DNA of 64,000 bases, taken from NCBI GenBank assembly GCA_947044405.1, contig CAMRHE010000169.1, positions 434,001 through 498,000 on the forward strand. Direction: 5' to 3'. This DNA comes from Leptodactylus fallax (taxonomy: Eukaryota; Chordata; Amphibia; Anura; Leptodactylidae). Position numbers and translations under genes: made by a program. Positions 11,640 to 22,931 of this stretch are shown piece by piece (the stretch's first letter is position 1; each line of letters starts with the position of its first letter). The notes under the pieces are model-generated. The model did not search any database. It saw only the letters and a list, made by a program, of their open reading frames with translations, and was not told the DNA's origin.

Positions 11640-11906
11640 GGATTCATAACTTTCCTGGAAAAATAACAGAGGAATGGTAAAGTCTTTAAGGTATTATGCA
11701 GGACTTTATTTTTTTTTAAACATTAATTTGATTTCATTTCAGGAGCATAAACATGGACATCCATTAGATCGCATTGTTCAAAACAGACTGAGAAAGATTG
11801 TTGTTGTAGACTGGCAGAATAATCCACCTTTTTTCCTAGTGTGATGTTGTGTCAAAAGCAATGGCCCAATCCAATTGCGGTCTCATGTAAATGGCCATAA
11901 TAAAGC
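11640..11906. other. Unassigned flank between repeats
   Basis: Short AT-rich stretch between the L1 poly(A) and the next repeat. No coding or repeat signal recognised. Confidence 0.3.
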
Positions 11907-12233
11907 TCTGTCAGGGCCTCATGTGGTGTAAATGCCGCGGTTTGGTCGCAGCATTTTACAGTCCCTGCAAAGTGGATGGGATTCTAGTGAATCCCATCCA
12001 CACATTGCAGAAAAATACGTGCAGTGGAAATGCTGTGATTTCCAAACCGTCGTGTTTTTGGAAATTGCAGTATGTCAATTATACCTATGGAAACGCTGGT
12101 GGTTTTCCTATAGGAAAACTCTGTGGACTTTCCGTGAAAAGATCTGCAGGAAAAACCACGATGCATTTCTGCCACAGTTTTTCCCACAGAGCTTTTTCGC
12201 TGCAGCCCGGTAAGTGGGGCCTTAGCCTAATAG
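11907..12233. mobile_element. Palindromic non-autonomous repeat (GGCCCCACGTGG-type ends)
   Basis: The left end reads AGGGCCTCATGTGGTGTAAA and the right end GTAAGTGGGGCCTTAGCCT, an imperfect inverted pair with repeated GCCGCGG-like and TTTTCC-type segments between. The same end motif occurs at 18829-18953, so these are two members of one family. No transposase and no clear target duplication. Confidence 0.55.
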
Positions 12234-12584
12234 ACAGTATACAGTATGTATAAAAGAAGGTTTTTTTTACTCAAGTAGAGGCAGCAAGCATAATGGTTAC
12301 AATTAGTCTTACAAGAGGCAACTGGCTTGGTGGTTGCAGAGTCTCTCTGTGGAGGAACAGTTCTTAGTGATTGCACATCTTGTCAGAGGCACACAACCTA
12401 CAAAAACAGTACACAGTCCTTGTACCAGAACAATCACTGGGCAGAAGACAATTCCTTTGCAGAACTACAATTCAGCCAGTGGTTGTCTGTAGCAACACTC
12501 AGAATCAAACAGATGAATATTTGCAGTATGGTAGTAATGCCCAAAATCCACCTTAGCCCACCACAGCAATATCTGGCCCTGCCA
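12234..12584. other. Unassigned sequence, no gene recognised
   Basis: Two overlapping plus-strand frames of 61-107 codons cross this stretch, but they lack recognisable motifs. The longer runs into the neighbouring repeat, so neither is called as a gene. Confidence 0.3.
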
Positions 12585-12941
12585 AAAAAAGTCGTCTTAT
12601 GCATTCCTGTATACGGAAATATAAAAGTTATGGGTGTCAAAATATGGTGAATTTTTTTTTTTGCAAAGTTTTGGATTTTTTTTTTAAGGAGCTAAACCGT
12701 AAAAAAAAAAAAAAACTATATAAATTTGGTAACCCCGGAATCATCCCGACCGATAGAATAGAGATGACATGTTATTTTGGCTGCACAGTGAATTCTGTAA
12801 GAACAAAGCCTGTAAGGAAGTCGCAAACACAATATTTTTCCAGTTTCCCAGTACATTGTATAAAATATTAAATCGTACCATTAAAAAGTACAATCTGTCT
12901 CGCAAATCAAAAACTGAAAAATGTCTGCAGCAGGGAAGGGG
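12585..12941 (-). mobile_element. TTAA-element right end (inverted fragment)
   Basis: Ends GCAGCAGGGAAGGGG followed by TTAA (12942-12945). Read on the minus strand it begins CCCCTTCCTGCTGCAGACAT, which matches the fragment at 34291 (CCCCTTCCTGCTGCAGATAT). The left edge is approximate. TTAA target sites are typical of the piggyBac and Kolobok DNA-transposon superfamilies. The superfamily assignment is inference. Confidence 0.55.
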
Positions 12942-12945
12942 TTAA

Positions 12946-13993
12946 AGGAAATATATCAGGCCGATTTAGTCCACTAAGCCACTCACAGACCATGGGTTTA
13001 TTGTCCAAAATCGACCTGTTTTAAATCCATCTGTGCCCAAATTTAAAAAAGTAAACCATTATACTTACCTAAAGATGAGTCTCATCCGATTCATCTCTGG
13101 TGCTCCTGGCACCTGCACAGTAATTCAGTTAAGACAAAGACATAAGTGCCGGAGGTACGGGGCATGCGCACTGAAGCTGATATGTACAGCAGTAGGATGA
13201 GTATAAAGCTTTCTTATTGCGGGCACGGCTTTATAACAGACCAATTTGGGGCACTAAACCCTCAGTCCATAAGGATCTGTGGGTGGTTTATTGCACCAAA
13301 TTGCCCTAACGGATTCACTTTACTGTCAATTTTTAATTTTTCATCAGTTTTCTGGAAGTTTGTCCATTTTTATTGTCTATTTATATCCCTTTGTCATCCG
13401 TTTTTTAACTCTCAGTTAAAAAAAAAAAAAAGGATGAACTTCATTTGCCTATTTTTTACAACCCATTCATCTATTTTTAATGGCTGTCAAGTGGATACAA
13501 ATCTGTTTTGATGGTTATTAAAATTGGACCCATTGAATTGCATTGGTCCGTCTGTACATGAAAACGAACAGACCCAAAAACATCCATTACTCATTGTGTG
13601 CATGGGGCCTAACAGTGGACAATTCAGATGGAGGGCTCCAACTGTCACCATTGGGTATCTACCCTCTTACAAGCATTCACAAGTATACAGTATTCTTATT
13701 CTTGCCTCAGTGCATGTTGTTGTTGAAGAGTTACACATTACCAACATGGGACTAACTCTACCAGTATGGGAAAAAGAGAAGAAGCCACAGACCATAGAAC
13801 AACTACCTCTGTGTTCCCTGGACTGGATAAGTTCCTGTTTTTGATGTTTGTCAAGGATTGCAGGAGACACATTAAACATCCTTGCCATAGTCAGATTAAA
13901 GCAAGAACATGCACTGTAAGGTCTGCACTGTACTGTGACTTGCCCTTTCTTTCAAGATCTACATTAAGTTTATATGTAATATGCATGGATATA
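12946..13993. other. Unassigned about 1-kb stretch
   Basis: Several short overlapping frames exist on both strands but none has domain-like composition. There is a 13-A run near 13420. I see no splice-bounded exon that I could defend. Confidence 0.3.
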
Positions 13994-15168
13994 TACAGTG
14001 GGGAAAAAAAAGTATTTAGTCAGCCACCAATTGTGCAAGTTCTCCCACTTAAAAAGATGAGAGAGGCCTGTAATTGACATCATAGGTAGACCTCAACTAT
14101 GAGAGACAAAATGAGAATACATATCCAGAAAATCACATTGTCTGATTTTTTAAGAATTTATTTGCAAATTATGGTGGAAAATAAGTATTTGGTCACCTAC
14201 AAACAAGCAAGATTTCTAGCTCTCACTGACCTGTAACTTCTTATTTAAGAGGCTCCTCTGTCCTCCACTCATTACCTGTAGTAATGGCACCTGTTTGAAA
14301 TTGTTATCAGTATAAAAGACACCTGTCCACAACCTCAAACAGTCACACTCCAAACTCCACTATGGTGAAGACCAGAGAGCTGTGGAAGGACATCAGAAAC
14401 AAAATTGTAGACCTGCACCAGGCTGGGAAGACTGAATCTGCAATAGGCAAGCAGCTTGGTGTGAAGAAATCAACTGTGGGAGCAATAACTAGAAAATGGA
14501 AGACATAAAAGACCACAGATAATCTCCCTCGATCAGGTGCTCCACACAAGATCTCACCCTGTGGGGTCAAAATGATCACAAGAACGCTAGGCAAAAATCC
14601 CAGAACCACACGGGGGGACCTAGTGAATGACCTGCAGAAAGCTGGGAGTAATGTAACAAAGGCTACTGTCAGTAACACACTACGCTGCTAGGACTCAGAT
14701 CCTGCAGTGCCAGATGTGTCCTCCTGCTTAAGCCAGTACATATCCGGGCCTGTCTGAAGCTTGCTAGAGAGCATTTGGATTTTCCAGAAGAGTATTGGGA
14801 GAATGTCATATGGTTAGATGAAACCAAAGTAGAACTGTTTGGTAGAAACACAACTCATTGTGTTTGGAGGAGAGTGAATGCTGAGTTGCATCCAAAGAAC
14901 ACCATACCTACTGTGAAGCATGGTCTTAGCAACATCATGCTTTGGGGCTGTTTCTCTGCAAAGGGACCAGGACGACTGATCCGTGTACATGAAAGAATGA
15001 ATGGGGTCATGTATCGTGAGATTTTGAGTGCAAACCTCCTTCCATCAGCAAGGGCATTGAAGATAAAACGGGTCTGGGTCTTTCAGCATGACAATGATCC
15101 CAAGCACACCGCCAGGGCAATGAAGGAGTGGCTTCGTAAGAAGCATTTCAAGGTTTTGGAGTGGCCTA

Positions 15169-16271
15169 ATAATAAATAATAAATTTTATTTATATAGCGC
15201 CAACATATTCCACAGCACTGTACAATTTGTAGGGTTCAAGTACTGCCAAAAAAGATACATTACAAAGAAATATTCAATTCACACACTGGGACTGAGGGCA
15301 AGAGCTTACAATCTATGAGGTAGAGGGGGTTACACAGGAGGTAGCAGGGGCAGCAACAGACATAGCATTGTTTGTACAATGGTCAGACAATTGTGTAATA
15401 GAGGTTACTGTCATTACACATATATAAAGCTGTATGAGCCGTCACCAGTCATGTCCTTTAATGTGCAGATGGTGCCTGGACATATAAAGTTAGTCTGATA
15501 CGGCATCATATCCTGTGAGATAATGCGGGAGCATGAACAGAGGAGGATATGTTTTAGGGATTCTAACTACAGAAGGGTTTACATTAGGAGTTGTGATAGG
15601 CCTGTCTGAAAAGATATGTCTTTAGTTTACGCTTGAAGCTGTGGAAATTGGGGGGTTAATCTAATAGTCCGGGATAGAGCATTCCAGAGAAGTGGTGCAA
15701 CTCGGGAGAAGTCTTTTATACGAGCGTGGGAGGTTCTGATAATAGAGGATGTTAGTCTTAGGTCATTGAGTGAACGGAGAGTACGGGTTGGGCGATAGAC
15801 AGAGATGAGGGAGGAAATGTAGGGAGGTACAGCATTATGGAGAGCCTTGTGGATGAGGGTGATAAGTTTATATTGTATTCTGTATTGAATAGGCAGCCAA
15901 TGTAGTGACCGGCACAGACCGGAGGCATCGCTGTAGCGTCTAGACTGATAGATGAGCCTGGCCACCGCATTCAGAATAGATTGTAGAGGGGAGAGTTTAG
16001 TAAGGGGAAGACCGATTAGTAAGGAGTTACAGTAGTCAAGGCGAGAGTGAATCAGGGCAACAATAAGTGTCTTTAGTGTATTTGTGGTAAGGAAGGGGCG
16101 GATTCTGGAGATGTTTTTGAGGTGGAGATGACATGAGCGTGCGAGTGATTGGATATGGGGGGTGAAGGAAAGGTCTGAGTCAAACAAAACCCCGAGGCAG
16201 CGGGCATACTTCCTAGGAGTTATGGTAAGGCCAGAGACTGCAATGGAGTTATCAGGGACAGACCTATTATA
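15169..16271 (-). mobile_element. 5'-truncated L2-type LINE inside the Tc1 element
   Basis: Flanked by TGGCCTA at 15162-15168 and 16272-16278. On the minus strand it carries the C-terminal part of a LINE ORF2 (16271-15627), then a 3' UTR ending in TTA/TAA repeats at 15169-15185. Severe 5' truncation and a microsatellite-like 3' tail are normal for the L2/CR1/Rex LINE group. It is younger than Tc1 copy A. Confidence 0.82.
15627..16271 (-). pseudogene. L2-type ORF2 C-terminal fragment
   Basis: About 210 codons with [38 protein letters not shown] and NAVARLIYQSRR. This order matches the region after the RT palm in L2/CR1-type LINE proteins. The catalytic RT core and endonuclease are missing because of 5' truncation. 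The frame itself is open to its stop at 15627, and the codons upstream of 16271 belong to the interrupted Tc1. Confidence 0.82.
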
Positions 16272-16660
16272 TGGCCTAGCCAGTCTCCAGATCTCAACCC
16301 CATAGAAAACCCTTGGAGAGAGTTGAAAGTCTGTGGAGGAATGGGCCAACATACCATCAACAGTGTGTGCCAACCTTGTGAAGACTTACAGAAAACGTTT
16401 GCCCTCTGTCATTGCCAACAAATGATATATAACAAAGTATTGAGATGAACTTTTGTTATTGACCAAATACTTATTTTCCACCATAATTTGCAAATAAGTT
16501 CTTAAAAAATCAGAGAATGTGATTTTCTGGATTTGTTTTCTCATTTTGTCTCTCATAGTTGAGGTCTACTTATGATGTCAATTACAGGTCTCTCTCATCT
16601 TTTTAAGTGGGAGAACTTGCACAACTGGTGGCTGACTAAATACTTTTTTTCCCCACTGTA

Positions 16661-17445
16661 GCCCTAATTTATTAAGCAGCTATAGGGAAGACAAAGACAA
16701 ACGGAATATGCTTGTCCCGAATAAAGTTGGACTACAGGTGATATCCATTTACAACAGTGCTCAAACAGTGGTAGGGAAAAGGGGATTTCATTGGGCTTTT
16801 TCTAGTGACATGAATTTTTACTAATTTCTTTCAATGGTTGACAGTGATATTTTGCAATGTACTTTTATATGAAATAGAATTGTTGTTGTTGGAAAATTCT
16901 TTTAAGAGTTACATCAGAAGAGAATTTAGAGGAAGATGGCCAAGAGTTAAAAACTTGCAAATAATTTTATTGGTTTGGTTTTTATACAATCCACACAATA
17001 AGTGAGTGCATCAGAATGCATTATTCTGCTTTCCATCTTCTATTTTTATATCATCCCAATTGGCTTTTACTTTGGATATCAATCAGATTTTACAATAGTC
17101 TCTTAAGTTTATATTCCAAAGGTTAACTGGCAGTGTTTGAGTCAAGAAAATCGCTCATCCACCTGCTTTCCTAAAGTGAAGCAGTTACCTTTTTTGCACT
17201 TAAACCTCTGCTGCAGCACAAACGGTAATATTGAGACATCTCATCCATCTTTCCAATTTGTTACCTTAGCAGAGAAAACTGAAAAGCATTTATAACTGTA
17301 CTTATGGAGTTATGGAGGAAAGGTATAGGAAGGAATTTAACATCATTCTGATGAATTAAGAAGATGCAACTGGCTAAACTGATACAGTCAGATGAATAAT
17401 ACAGTTTTCTTAATAAATGTAGTGAAAATACCATTGGAATTGAAA
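16661..17445. other. Unassigned AT-rich stretch
   Basis: About 0.8 kb without an interpretable coding frame or recognised repeat ends. It could be ordinary intergenic sequence. Confidence 0.35.
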
Positions 17446-17447
17446 TA

Positions 17448-18570
17448 CCGTGTTTCTCCAAAAATAAGACCTACCCCAAAAATAAGCCCTAGCTAGATTT
17501 TCCAGGTTTTTTGGAGTAGGCTTGAAATATAAACCCTACTCCAAAAATAAGCCCTAGCTAATTTAACCCCTTCCCGACATCTGCCGTGCGATTACAGCGG
17601 ATGCTGGGTCCTTAAAGATGGCGGCCACTCTGCTGCAGAGCGGCTACCATAGCTGCCGTACCGGGTCTTCGCAGAGACCTGCAGTTAATGCCTGCGATCA
17701 GTTTCTACCCTGATCACGGGCATTGTTCAGCATGACCCCCCTCCTTCCAACCAAAGTAGCACAACCTGTAGTTAATACCCGCGATCAGAATGGACTCTGA
17801 CCGTGTCATTGCTAGGTGTGACCTCCCCTCCCTCCCGCAGTCCCCAGGGCTGGTCCCAACTGCCTATAGCTACTATACTATAGCTACAGTCCCTATAGCC
17901 CCCCCCATCCACCCCCCAAAGCAGAGCAACAATCCCCGGGCCCCGTACCTTTCACGTTGCAGGTCGGCTCCCACGCGGCGAGATTGCGGGAGCCGACCTG
18001 TTCCTTTGACAGCCGGGAGCCTTATGAAGGCTCCCAGGCCTGTCATAGGAATATTACTATTGAGGTCCAGCCTCAATAGTAATGTAGATAATCTCCCATA
18101 GACTGCAATACGTTGTATTGCAGACTATGGGATTATTGCAGGTTCAAGTCCCCTAGGAGGGGTTAATAATAAAAGAAAAAAAAAAAAAGTTAAAAAATAT
18201 TAAAAAACAAAACAAAACAATAAAAGTTCAAGCCCCCCCCCCCCCCACTTTCACTAGAATACATATAAAACAAAAAAATTACTGTAAAACACATACACAT
18301 TAGGAATCCCTGTGTCCAAAAACGCCCACTCTACAAACTTATAAAAATATTTTACCTCTGTGGTGAATACCGTAGCGGGAAAAAAAAAAATCAAAAGTGC
18401 CGAACTGCTGTCTTTTTGCTGTTTCACCTCTGATAAAAGTTGAAATAAAAAGCGATCAAATGTGTGATTGTTGTTCATGGAAAAAATTAAGACCTACCCC
18501 GAAAATAAGCCCTAGCCCTTTTTTCGGAGCAAAAATAATATAAGACCCTGTCTTATTTTTCATTCCTCAT
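17448..18570. mobile_element. AATAAGACCTACCCC-type MITE, split by another repeat
   Basis: Starts CCGTGTTTCTCCAAAAATAA after a TA, with repeated AAATAAGACCTACCCC and AAATAAGCCCTAGC units to about 17566. The same units reappear at 18487-18530 and the segment closes with GTCTTATTTTTCATTCC, a decayed inverse of the start. The 0.9-kb block between looks like an inserted TTAA-type repeat. The right edge is approximate. Confidence 0.6.
17567..18480 (+). mobile_element. TTAA element fragment nested in the MITE
   Basis: TTAA (17563-17566) precedes CCCCTTCCCGACATCTGCCG. The interior has GATGGCGGCC, paired segments around TACAACGTATTGCAGTC, and A-rich and C-rich runs. Reverse-oriented homology to 43925-44245 (CCCCTTCACATCTGC) supports one family. 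The right terminus is not certain and the fragment may be truncated there. Confidence 0.55.
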
Positions 18571-18828
18571 CAAACCAATTGCACATAATATGATAACATG
18601 TTAACAAAAGACTTGAAAGGCTCCATTTCACACCCCCACTGGGTGACCACACATGGACACAAATAGGATCATTAGCATATTAATTTGTGATAATTAATCA
18701 CAAAATCATGTTTTTTTTTTTTAAAACCTGCCTAACGAAGCATATAACTACATGGACATGCCCTGTCAACAGGACTGGTAAGGGTGGATTTATCTGTACG
18801 CCCCGGTGAAGTTGACAAACTTCCTTTA

Positions 18829-18953
18829 AGGCTAAAGCCCCATGAGGCGTAAACGCCGCGAATCGCCCGCAGCGGAAGCGCCGTGGAAACGCCGCGGTTT
18901 CTCCCGCAGTGCTTTTTTTTTTCTGCGGGACGCCACGTGGGGCCTTAGCCTAA
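18829..18953. mobile_element. Short palindromic MITE (AGGCTAAGGCCCCACGTGG-type)
   Basis: A 125-bp inverted-repeat element. The left arm is AAGGCTAAAGCCCCATGAGG with AAACGCCGCG, and the right arm is CGCCACGTGGGGCCTTAGCC. It shares its end motif with 11907-12233. No coding capacity and no clear target duplication. Confidence 0.62.
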
Positions 18954-18955
18954 AA

Positions 18956-19660
18956 GACAAGCAGAATACTGCAGAATCATAGATTGAACTTGATTGACGC
19001 TGTTTATAACCCTATTTTTTTTTAACAATGACACTTGGAAAATAATACTGGTTTGGACCTTTTGCTGACATGACAGAGTGATTTTTTTTTTTTTTTTAGT
19101 CTTTTTTACCCTACATTCTAAACAACCATTACTCTTTTATTTTACTGATCGTGTAGGTGTTTTGCTTTGTTATTTTTATAGCACCTACCATGCACTATAA
19201 ATAGCATGTTAACTTTATTCTGGGGGTTAGTATGATTAGGGCTGATACAAAAACAAACATTTTTTTAAAAATTGGTATCACCATTTTCTAATGGAGCTGT
19301 GTGAAGGCTTGTTTTTTGTAGGATAATTTGACATTTTCATTGAATCAATTTTCATATGCCTTTTTTGGTCTCTTCATTTCTGGCTTTGTATGGCAGAGTT
19401 CAGATAGTACTTCCTGACAGTGCCAAATGTCTGACTAATTTCAGACAGGGGTTATTGTTTAGTCCTTTGTCACATGAATTATCACATTTTGACACTGCAA
19501 AGATGTCTAATGGTCAGTAAGTATGAAAGTGGTTATAATATTGTGACAACTGCAGACATTTTACTTACAATATACAGTATTTTCTGAATGATGCCATTCC
19601 GTGTATGAGTGTTCATACTGTGGTAGCTGATAATCATTGAGTAATCCTATCCAATGACTC
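18956..19660. other. Unassigned sequence
   Basis: About 0.7 kb with T-runs and no domain-like reading frame. Nothing recognised. Confidence 0.3.
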
Positions 19661-19665
19661 ATTAA

Positions 19666-19923
19666 TTCATGGGTTGTCCCATTACAGACATTTATCTCCT
19701 ATCCTGTACATAGGGATGAAGTGTCACTTTGCTGGAGGTCTGAGCGCTGGTGACTGAAGTCTACCAGTATTGTCGTGAATGAAGTACCAGTGCGAATTTG
19801 TGACCAGACCTTCATTCATTTCTTTGGGGCTGCCTAACATTGTAGTCCCAGCAGTTCATACAGTTTCAAATTCTCCTGTTAGCTGGGGGACCCAGCGGTC
19901 AAACCTATCTTATAACAATCCTT
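19666..19923. mobile_element. Short TTAA-flanked MITE
   Basis: TTAA at 19662-19665 and 19924-19927. The left end is TTCATGGGTTGTCCC and the right end ATAACAATCC. No gene. The ends are weakly inverted, so the boundary call is tentative. Confidence 0.4.
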
Positions 19924-19950
19924 TTAAACAATAGTGAATGGGGGTTTTAA

Positions 19951-20185
19951 GGGGTGGTGAAGTTCACTTTTATTGAGGATTTATCCTCAGGATAGGCCAT
20001 CAATAAGAGATCAGCTGTTTGAAGAGGGGCCATAGCACTCTTGCGAGTGGCGTAACCTGTTTACATTGTGTACCTTCTGTTTAATTGCGATTGTACAATT
20101 TAATTACAACTTCGTCCCATAGAAGTGAATTGGACAGCCAGTCACCATGCTAGCATCATCCTTTCTAAAATCCTAGACAACCCTT
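19951..20185. mobile_element. Short TTAA-flanked palindromic MITE
   Basis: TTAA at 19947-19950 and 20186-20189. The element starts GGGGTGGTGAAG and ends CCTAGACAACCCTT. A middle segment, CCCATAGAAGTGAATTGGAC, is a frequent core in such repeats. No coding. Confidence 0.5.
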
Positions 20186-20819
20186 TTAAATGGATATAAT
20201 CTAATTTATACAATGTAGTAAATATTTCCACACAAAACTATAAACCAATCCATAAACCTGTAGATTGGCTAGTATGTTTGGTATTACAGGCTCTTCGCTA
20301 ACACCTTTTTAACCCCTTAAGGACTTTAGACATTTTTTGTATTTTCCATCTCTGCCTTCCAGAATTCACATCTTTTTAATTTCTCTGTTGACATAGCTAT
20401 TAGAGGGCTTGCCACCATTTCGGGCTACATATAATGTATTAATTAGCTTTTATTTATGTTTTGGGCTGGTCAATGTGAAAAAATCTACAATTCCATCATT
20501 ATTTTTTGCATTGTGTTTTTATGGCATTCACTCTGCATTAAAAATTACATGTCAACTTTGTCCAATGGGTCATTACGATTATGGCAATACCTTATTTATA
20601 TTGGTTTTATTATGTTTTACTGCTTTTACTAAATATACATAATTTTTTTAAAATAATCGATTTGCCTGAAGCGACCGTATTCTGATGTTTTTTTTTTTTT
20701 TTTTTAACTGTTTTGTTGTATTTTTTATTGGCACCAAATTTTGCTGTATATGACTTTTAGATCACTTTTTATTGCTATTTTTGTGGTAAACAAATACAGT
20801 AATTTGCTCATTGCTATAT

Positions 20820-22083
20820 ATATTTAATATTTGTCTTCAATGGAAAACCACAAAAAGAATTGTCAAAAAGCCAAATTGGATATAATTCCACACCAAACAT
20901 AAAAAAAGGGGGCGGACAAAAGTATTGGCACCCTTTGAAAAATCATGTGATGCTTCTCTAATTTGTGTAATTAACAGCACCTGTTACTTACCTGTGGCAC
21001 ATAACAGGTGGTGGCAATAACTAAATCACACTTGCAGCCAGTTGAAATGGATGAAAGTTGACTCAACCTCTGTCCTGTGTCCTTGTGTGTACCACATTGA
21101 GCATGGAGAAAAGAAAGAAGACCAAAGAACTGTCTGAGGACTTGAGAAGCAAAATTGTGAGGAAGCATGAGCAATCTCAAGGCTACAAGTCCATCTCCAA
21201 AGACCTGAATGTTCCTGTGTCTACCGTGCGCAGTGTCATCAAGAAGTTTAAAGCCCATGGCACTGTGGCTAACCTCCCTAGATGTGGACGGAAAAGAAAA
21301 ATTGACGAGAGATTTCAACGAAAGATTGTGCGGATGGTGGCTAAAGAACCTCGACTAACATCCAAACAAGTTCTAGCTACCCTGTAGTCCGAGGGTACAA
21401 CAGTGTCAACCCATACTATCTGTCGGTGTCTGAATGAAAAGGGACTCTATGGTAGGATACCCAGGAAGACCCCTCTTCTGACCCAGAGACATAAAAAAGC
21501 CAGGCTGGAGTTTGCCAAAACTTACCTGAGAAAGCCAAAAACTTTTTGGAAGAATGTTCTCTGGTCCAGCAGGACAATGACCCAAAACACACTTCAAAAA
21601 GCACTAGAAAATGGTTTGAGAGAAAGCACTGGAGACTTCTAAAGTGGCCAGCAATGAGTCCAGACCTGAATCCCATAGAACACCTGTGGAGAGATCTCAA
21701 AATGGCAGTTTGGAAAAGGCACCCTTCAAATCTCAGGGACCTGGAGAAATTTGCCAAAGAAGAATGGTCTAAAATTCCAGCAGAGTATTGTAAGAAACTC
21801 ATTGATGGTTACCGGAAGCGGTTGTTCGCAGTTATTTTGTCTAAAGGTTGTGCTACCAAGTATTAGGCTGAGGGTGCCAATACTTTTGTCCGGCCCATTT
21901 TTGGAGTTTTGTGTAAAATGATCAATGATTTGACTTTTTTTTTCATTCTCTTTTGTGTTTTTTCATTGCAAGCAAAATAAATGAAGATATTATTACCAAA
22001 GCATTTGTGATTGCAATCATTTTCTGGAAGAAATGGAGTATTATCTGACAGAATTGCAGGGGTGCCAATACTTTTGGCCAGCA

Positions 22084-22086
<3 letters not shown>
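20820..22086 (+). mobile_element. Tc1/mariner remnant nested in a TTAA element
   Basis: The right end is GGCCAGCACTG followed by TA at 22087-22088. Inner inverted-repeat segments CGGACAAAAGTATTGGCACC (20915) and GGTGCCAATACTTTTGTCCG (21873) face each other. The outermost left repeat, expected to mirror TTTTGGCCAGCACTG, is missing, so the left end is truncated or lost. The TA run at 22087-22118 lies at the insertion site. The family differs from the other Tc1s in the window. Confidence 0.8.
21103..21866 (+). pseudogene. Tc1 transposase lacking part of the catalytic core
   Basis: ATG 21103 begins MEKRKKTKELSEDLRSK, then a helix-turn-helix region and GRKRKIDER (GRPR-like linker), interrupted by a stop near 21385. 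The frame runs to FWKNVLW at about 21565 and then jumps directly to QQDNDPKHTS in another frame. The segment carrying the first catalytic Asp (the WSDET motif) and some 70 following residues is deleted. The C-terminal part keeps [11 protein letters not shown] (catalytic Glu) and ends at ATKY, stop 21866. It cannot encode an active enzyme. Confidence 0.88.

Positions 22087-22118
<32 letters not shown>
22087..22118. repeat. (TA)n microsatellite
   Basis: Roughly 15 TA units directly after the Tc1 right end. It could have grown from the duplicated TA target site. Confidence 0.85.
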
Positions 22119-22120
<2 letters not shown>

Positions 22121-22578
22121 TTTCTTTTTTATGGCGTTCACCACTGGATAAATAACGCTATTTTTAAACAGTGTGGACTTATACACACATAGAGATACCA
22201 GATATGTTTGTTTACTTTATTTTGTTTACATTATGCATTTTTTTACATTTAATTTAATACCGTTGGTTTTTAAACTTTTTATTATTTATATATTTTTTAC
22301 ACTTTTTTACTTTTTTTTATATCTTTTTCCTATTCCACAAGAGGACTTCAACCTGGGATCTCCTTATCCCCAGTGCAGTACATTGTATTGCAGTAAATTG
22401 CAAATAGTACCTCTTGGCCTCTTCTCTGCCATGGCAACCCCTCTGAGAGGTGGAAGGGGGTGAGTTCTTGCTCCGTAACCACCCAGATACCATCACTGAT
22501 ATTGAGGAGTTAAGCTGCATCTGAGGGTTATACACTCAGCACAACATAATAGTATGACGCAGAGTGGGAAGGGGTTAA

Positions 22579-22927
22579 AGGGGATGTGTTATTATGTACA
22601 AAATGCTATATGACATACATAAATTAATTCTCATGCGCCCCTGAACAATTTGTCTTTTTTAAATCTGCCCACCAATTCAAACGATATGGCCCCTGGAAGA
22701 TTATATGTAAATTAGCTGTTATTCTCCAAGTGGGTGGTAACCTTTTATCGCTGAGAAAAATAAAAGGTTACCGCCTAGTTGAAGAATAAAAACTAATTGA
22801 CATGTAACCTTCCAGGGCCCATATCTTTTGAATGGATGGACTTATTTTTTTTAAAGCCAAATTGATCAGAGGCACAGAAAGAATTAAATGATGTCCTTTA
22901 GCGTGTTGTACCTGGTGACAAATCCTT
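22579..22927. mobile_element. Fold-back TTAA MITE sharing its left TTAA with a neighbour
   Basis: TTAA at 22575-22578 (also the right TTAA of the 20313-22574 element) and at 22928-22931. The interior is a long inverted repeat: GATATGGCCCCTGGAAG and CTTCCAGGGCCCATATC are complementary, as are GGTAACCTTTTAT and ATAAAAGGTTACC around the centre near 22750. It is related to 45714-46003, with similar end (GTTGTACCTGGTGACA vs GTTGTACTTCGTGATA) and core (TTTTGAATGGATGG vs TTTTGAATGGGTGG) segments. Confidence 0.72.
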
Positions 22928-22931
22928 TTAA

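Larger units (their letters stand above)
14362..16430 (+). pseudogene. Tc1 transposase, copy A, broken
   Basis: Starts at ATG 14362 ([10 protein letters not shown]). The N-terminal paired-type helix-turn-helix DNA-binding region is readable to a stop at about 14506. A small deletion near 14687 shifts frame. The catalytic core is readable from 14775 to 15164 with NVIWLDETK (first catalytic Asp; the Ser of the usual WSDE is Leu) and [10 protein letters not shown] (second Asp). The LINE insertion cuts the gene before the SPDLNPIE motif, which resumes at 16279. A further deletion after the Glu motif removes part of the C terminus. Known function: cut-and-paste transposition at TA sites. This copy is dead. 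Confidence 0.9.
13996..16658 (+). mobile_element. Tc1/mariner element, copy A, split by a LINE
   Basis: Bounded by TA on both sides (13994-13995 and 16659-16660). Ends are CAGTGGGGAAAAAAAAGTAT and its inverse, with long terminal inverted repeats (about 13996-14220 and 16440-16658). Between them lie transposase relics in plus orientation, interrupted by an L2-type LINE at 15169-16271. Without that insertion the element would be about 1.55 kb, standard for Tc1. It is the same family as the copies at 25644 and 32509. Confidence 0.92.
20313..22574 (+). mobile_element. TTAA element carrying a nested Tc1
   Basis: Exact outline: TTAA (20309-20312), CCCCTTAAGGACTTTAG at the left, GAGTGGGAAGGGG at the right, TTAA (22575-22578). 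The interior, including ATGGCGTTCACC and GATAAATAACGCTATTTT near 22131-22165, matches the element at 34423-35672. A Tc1 relic occupies about 20820-22086. No transposase of its own is seen, so it is non-autonomous. Confidence 0.75.

Noticed and set aside
12327..12871. Overlapping 107- and 90-codon plus frames
   Set aside because: They run into a repeat and poly(A) tracts and carry no motif.
18159..18166. GGGGTTAA as the right end of the TTAA element at 17567
   Set aside because: The sequence beyond it still resembles element interior and no matching inverted end is seen, so the match is probably chance.
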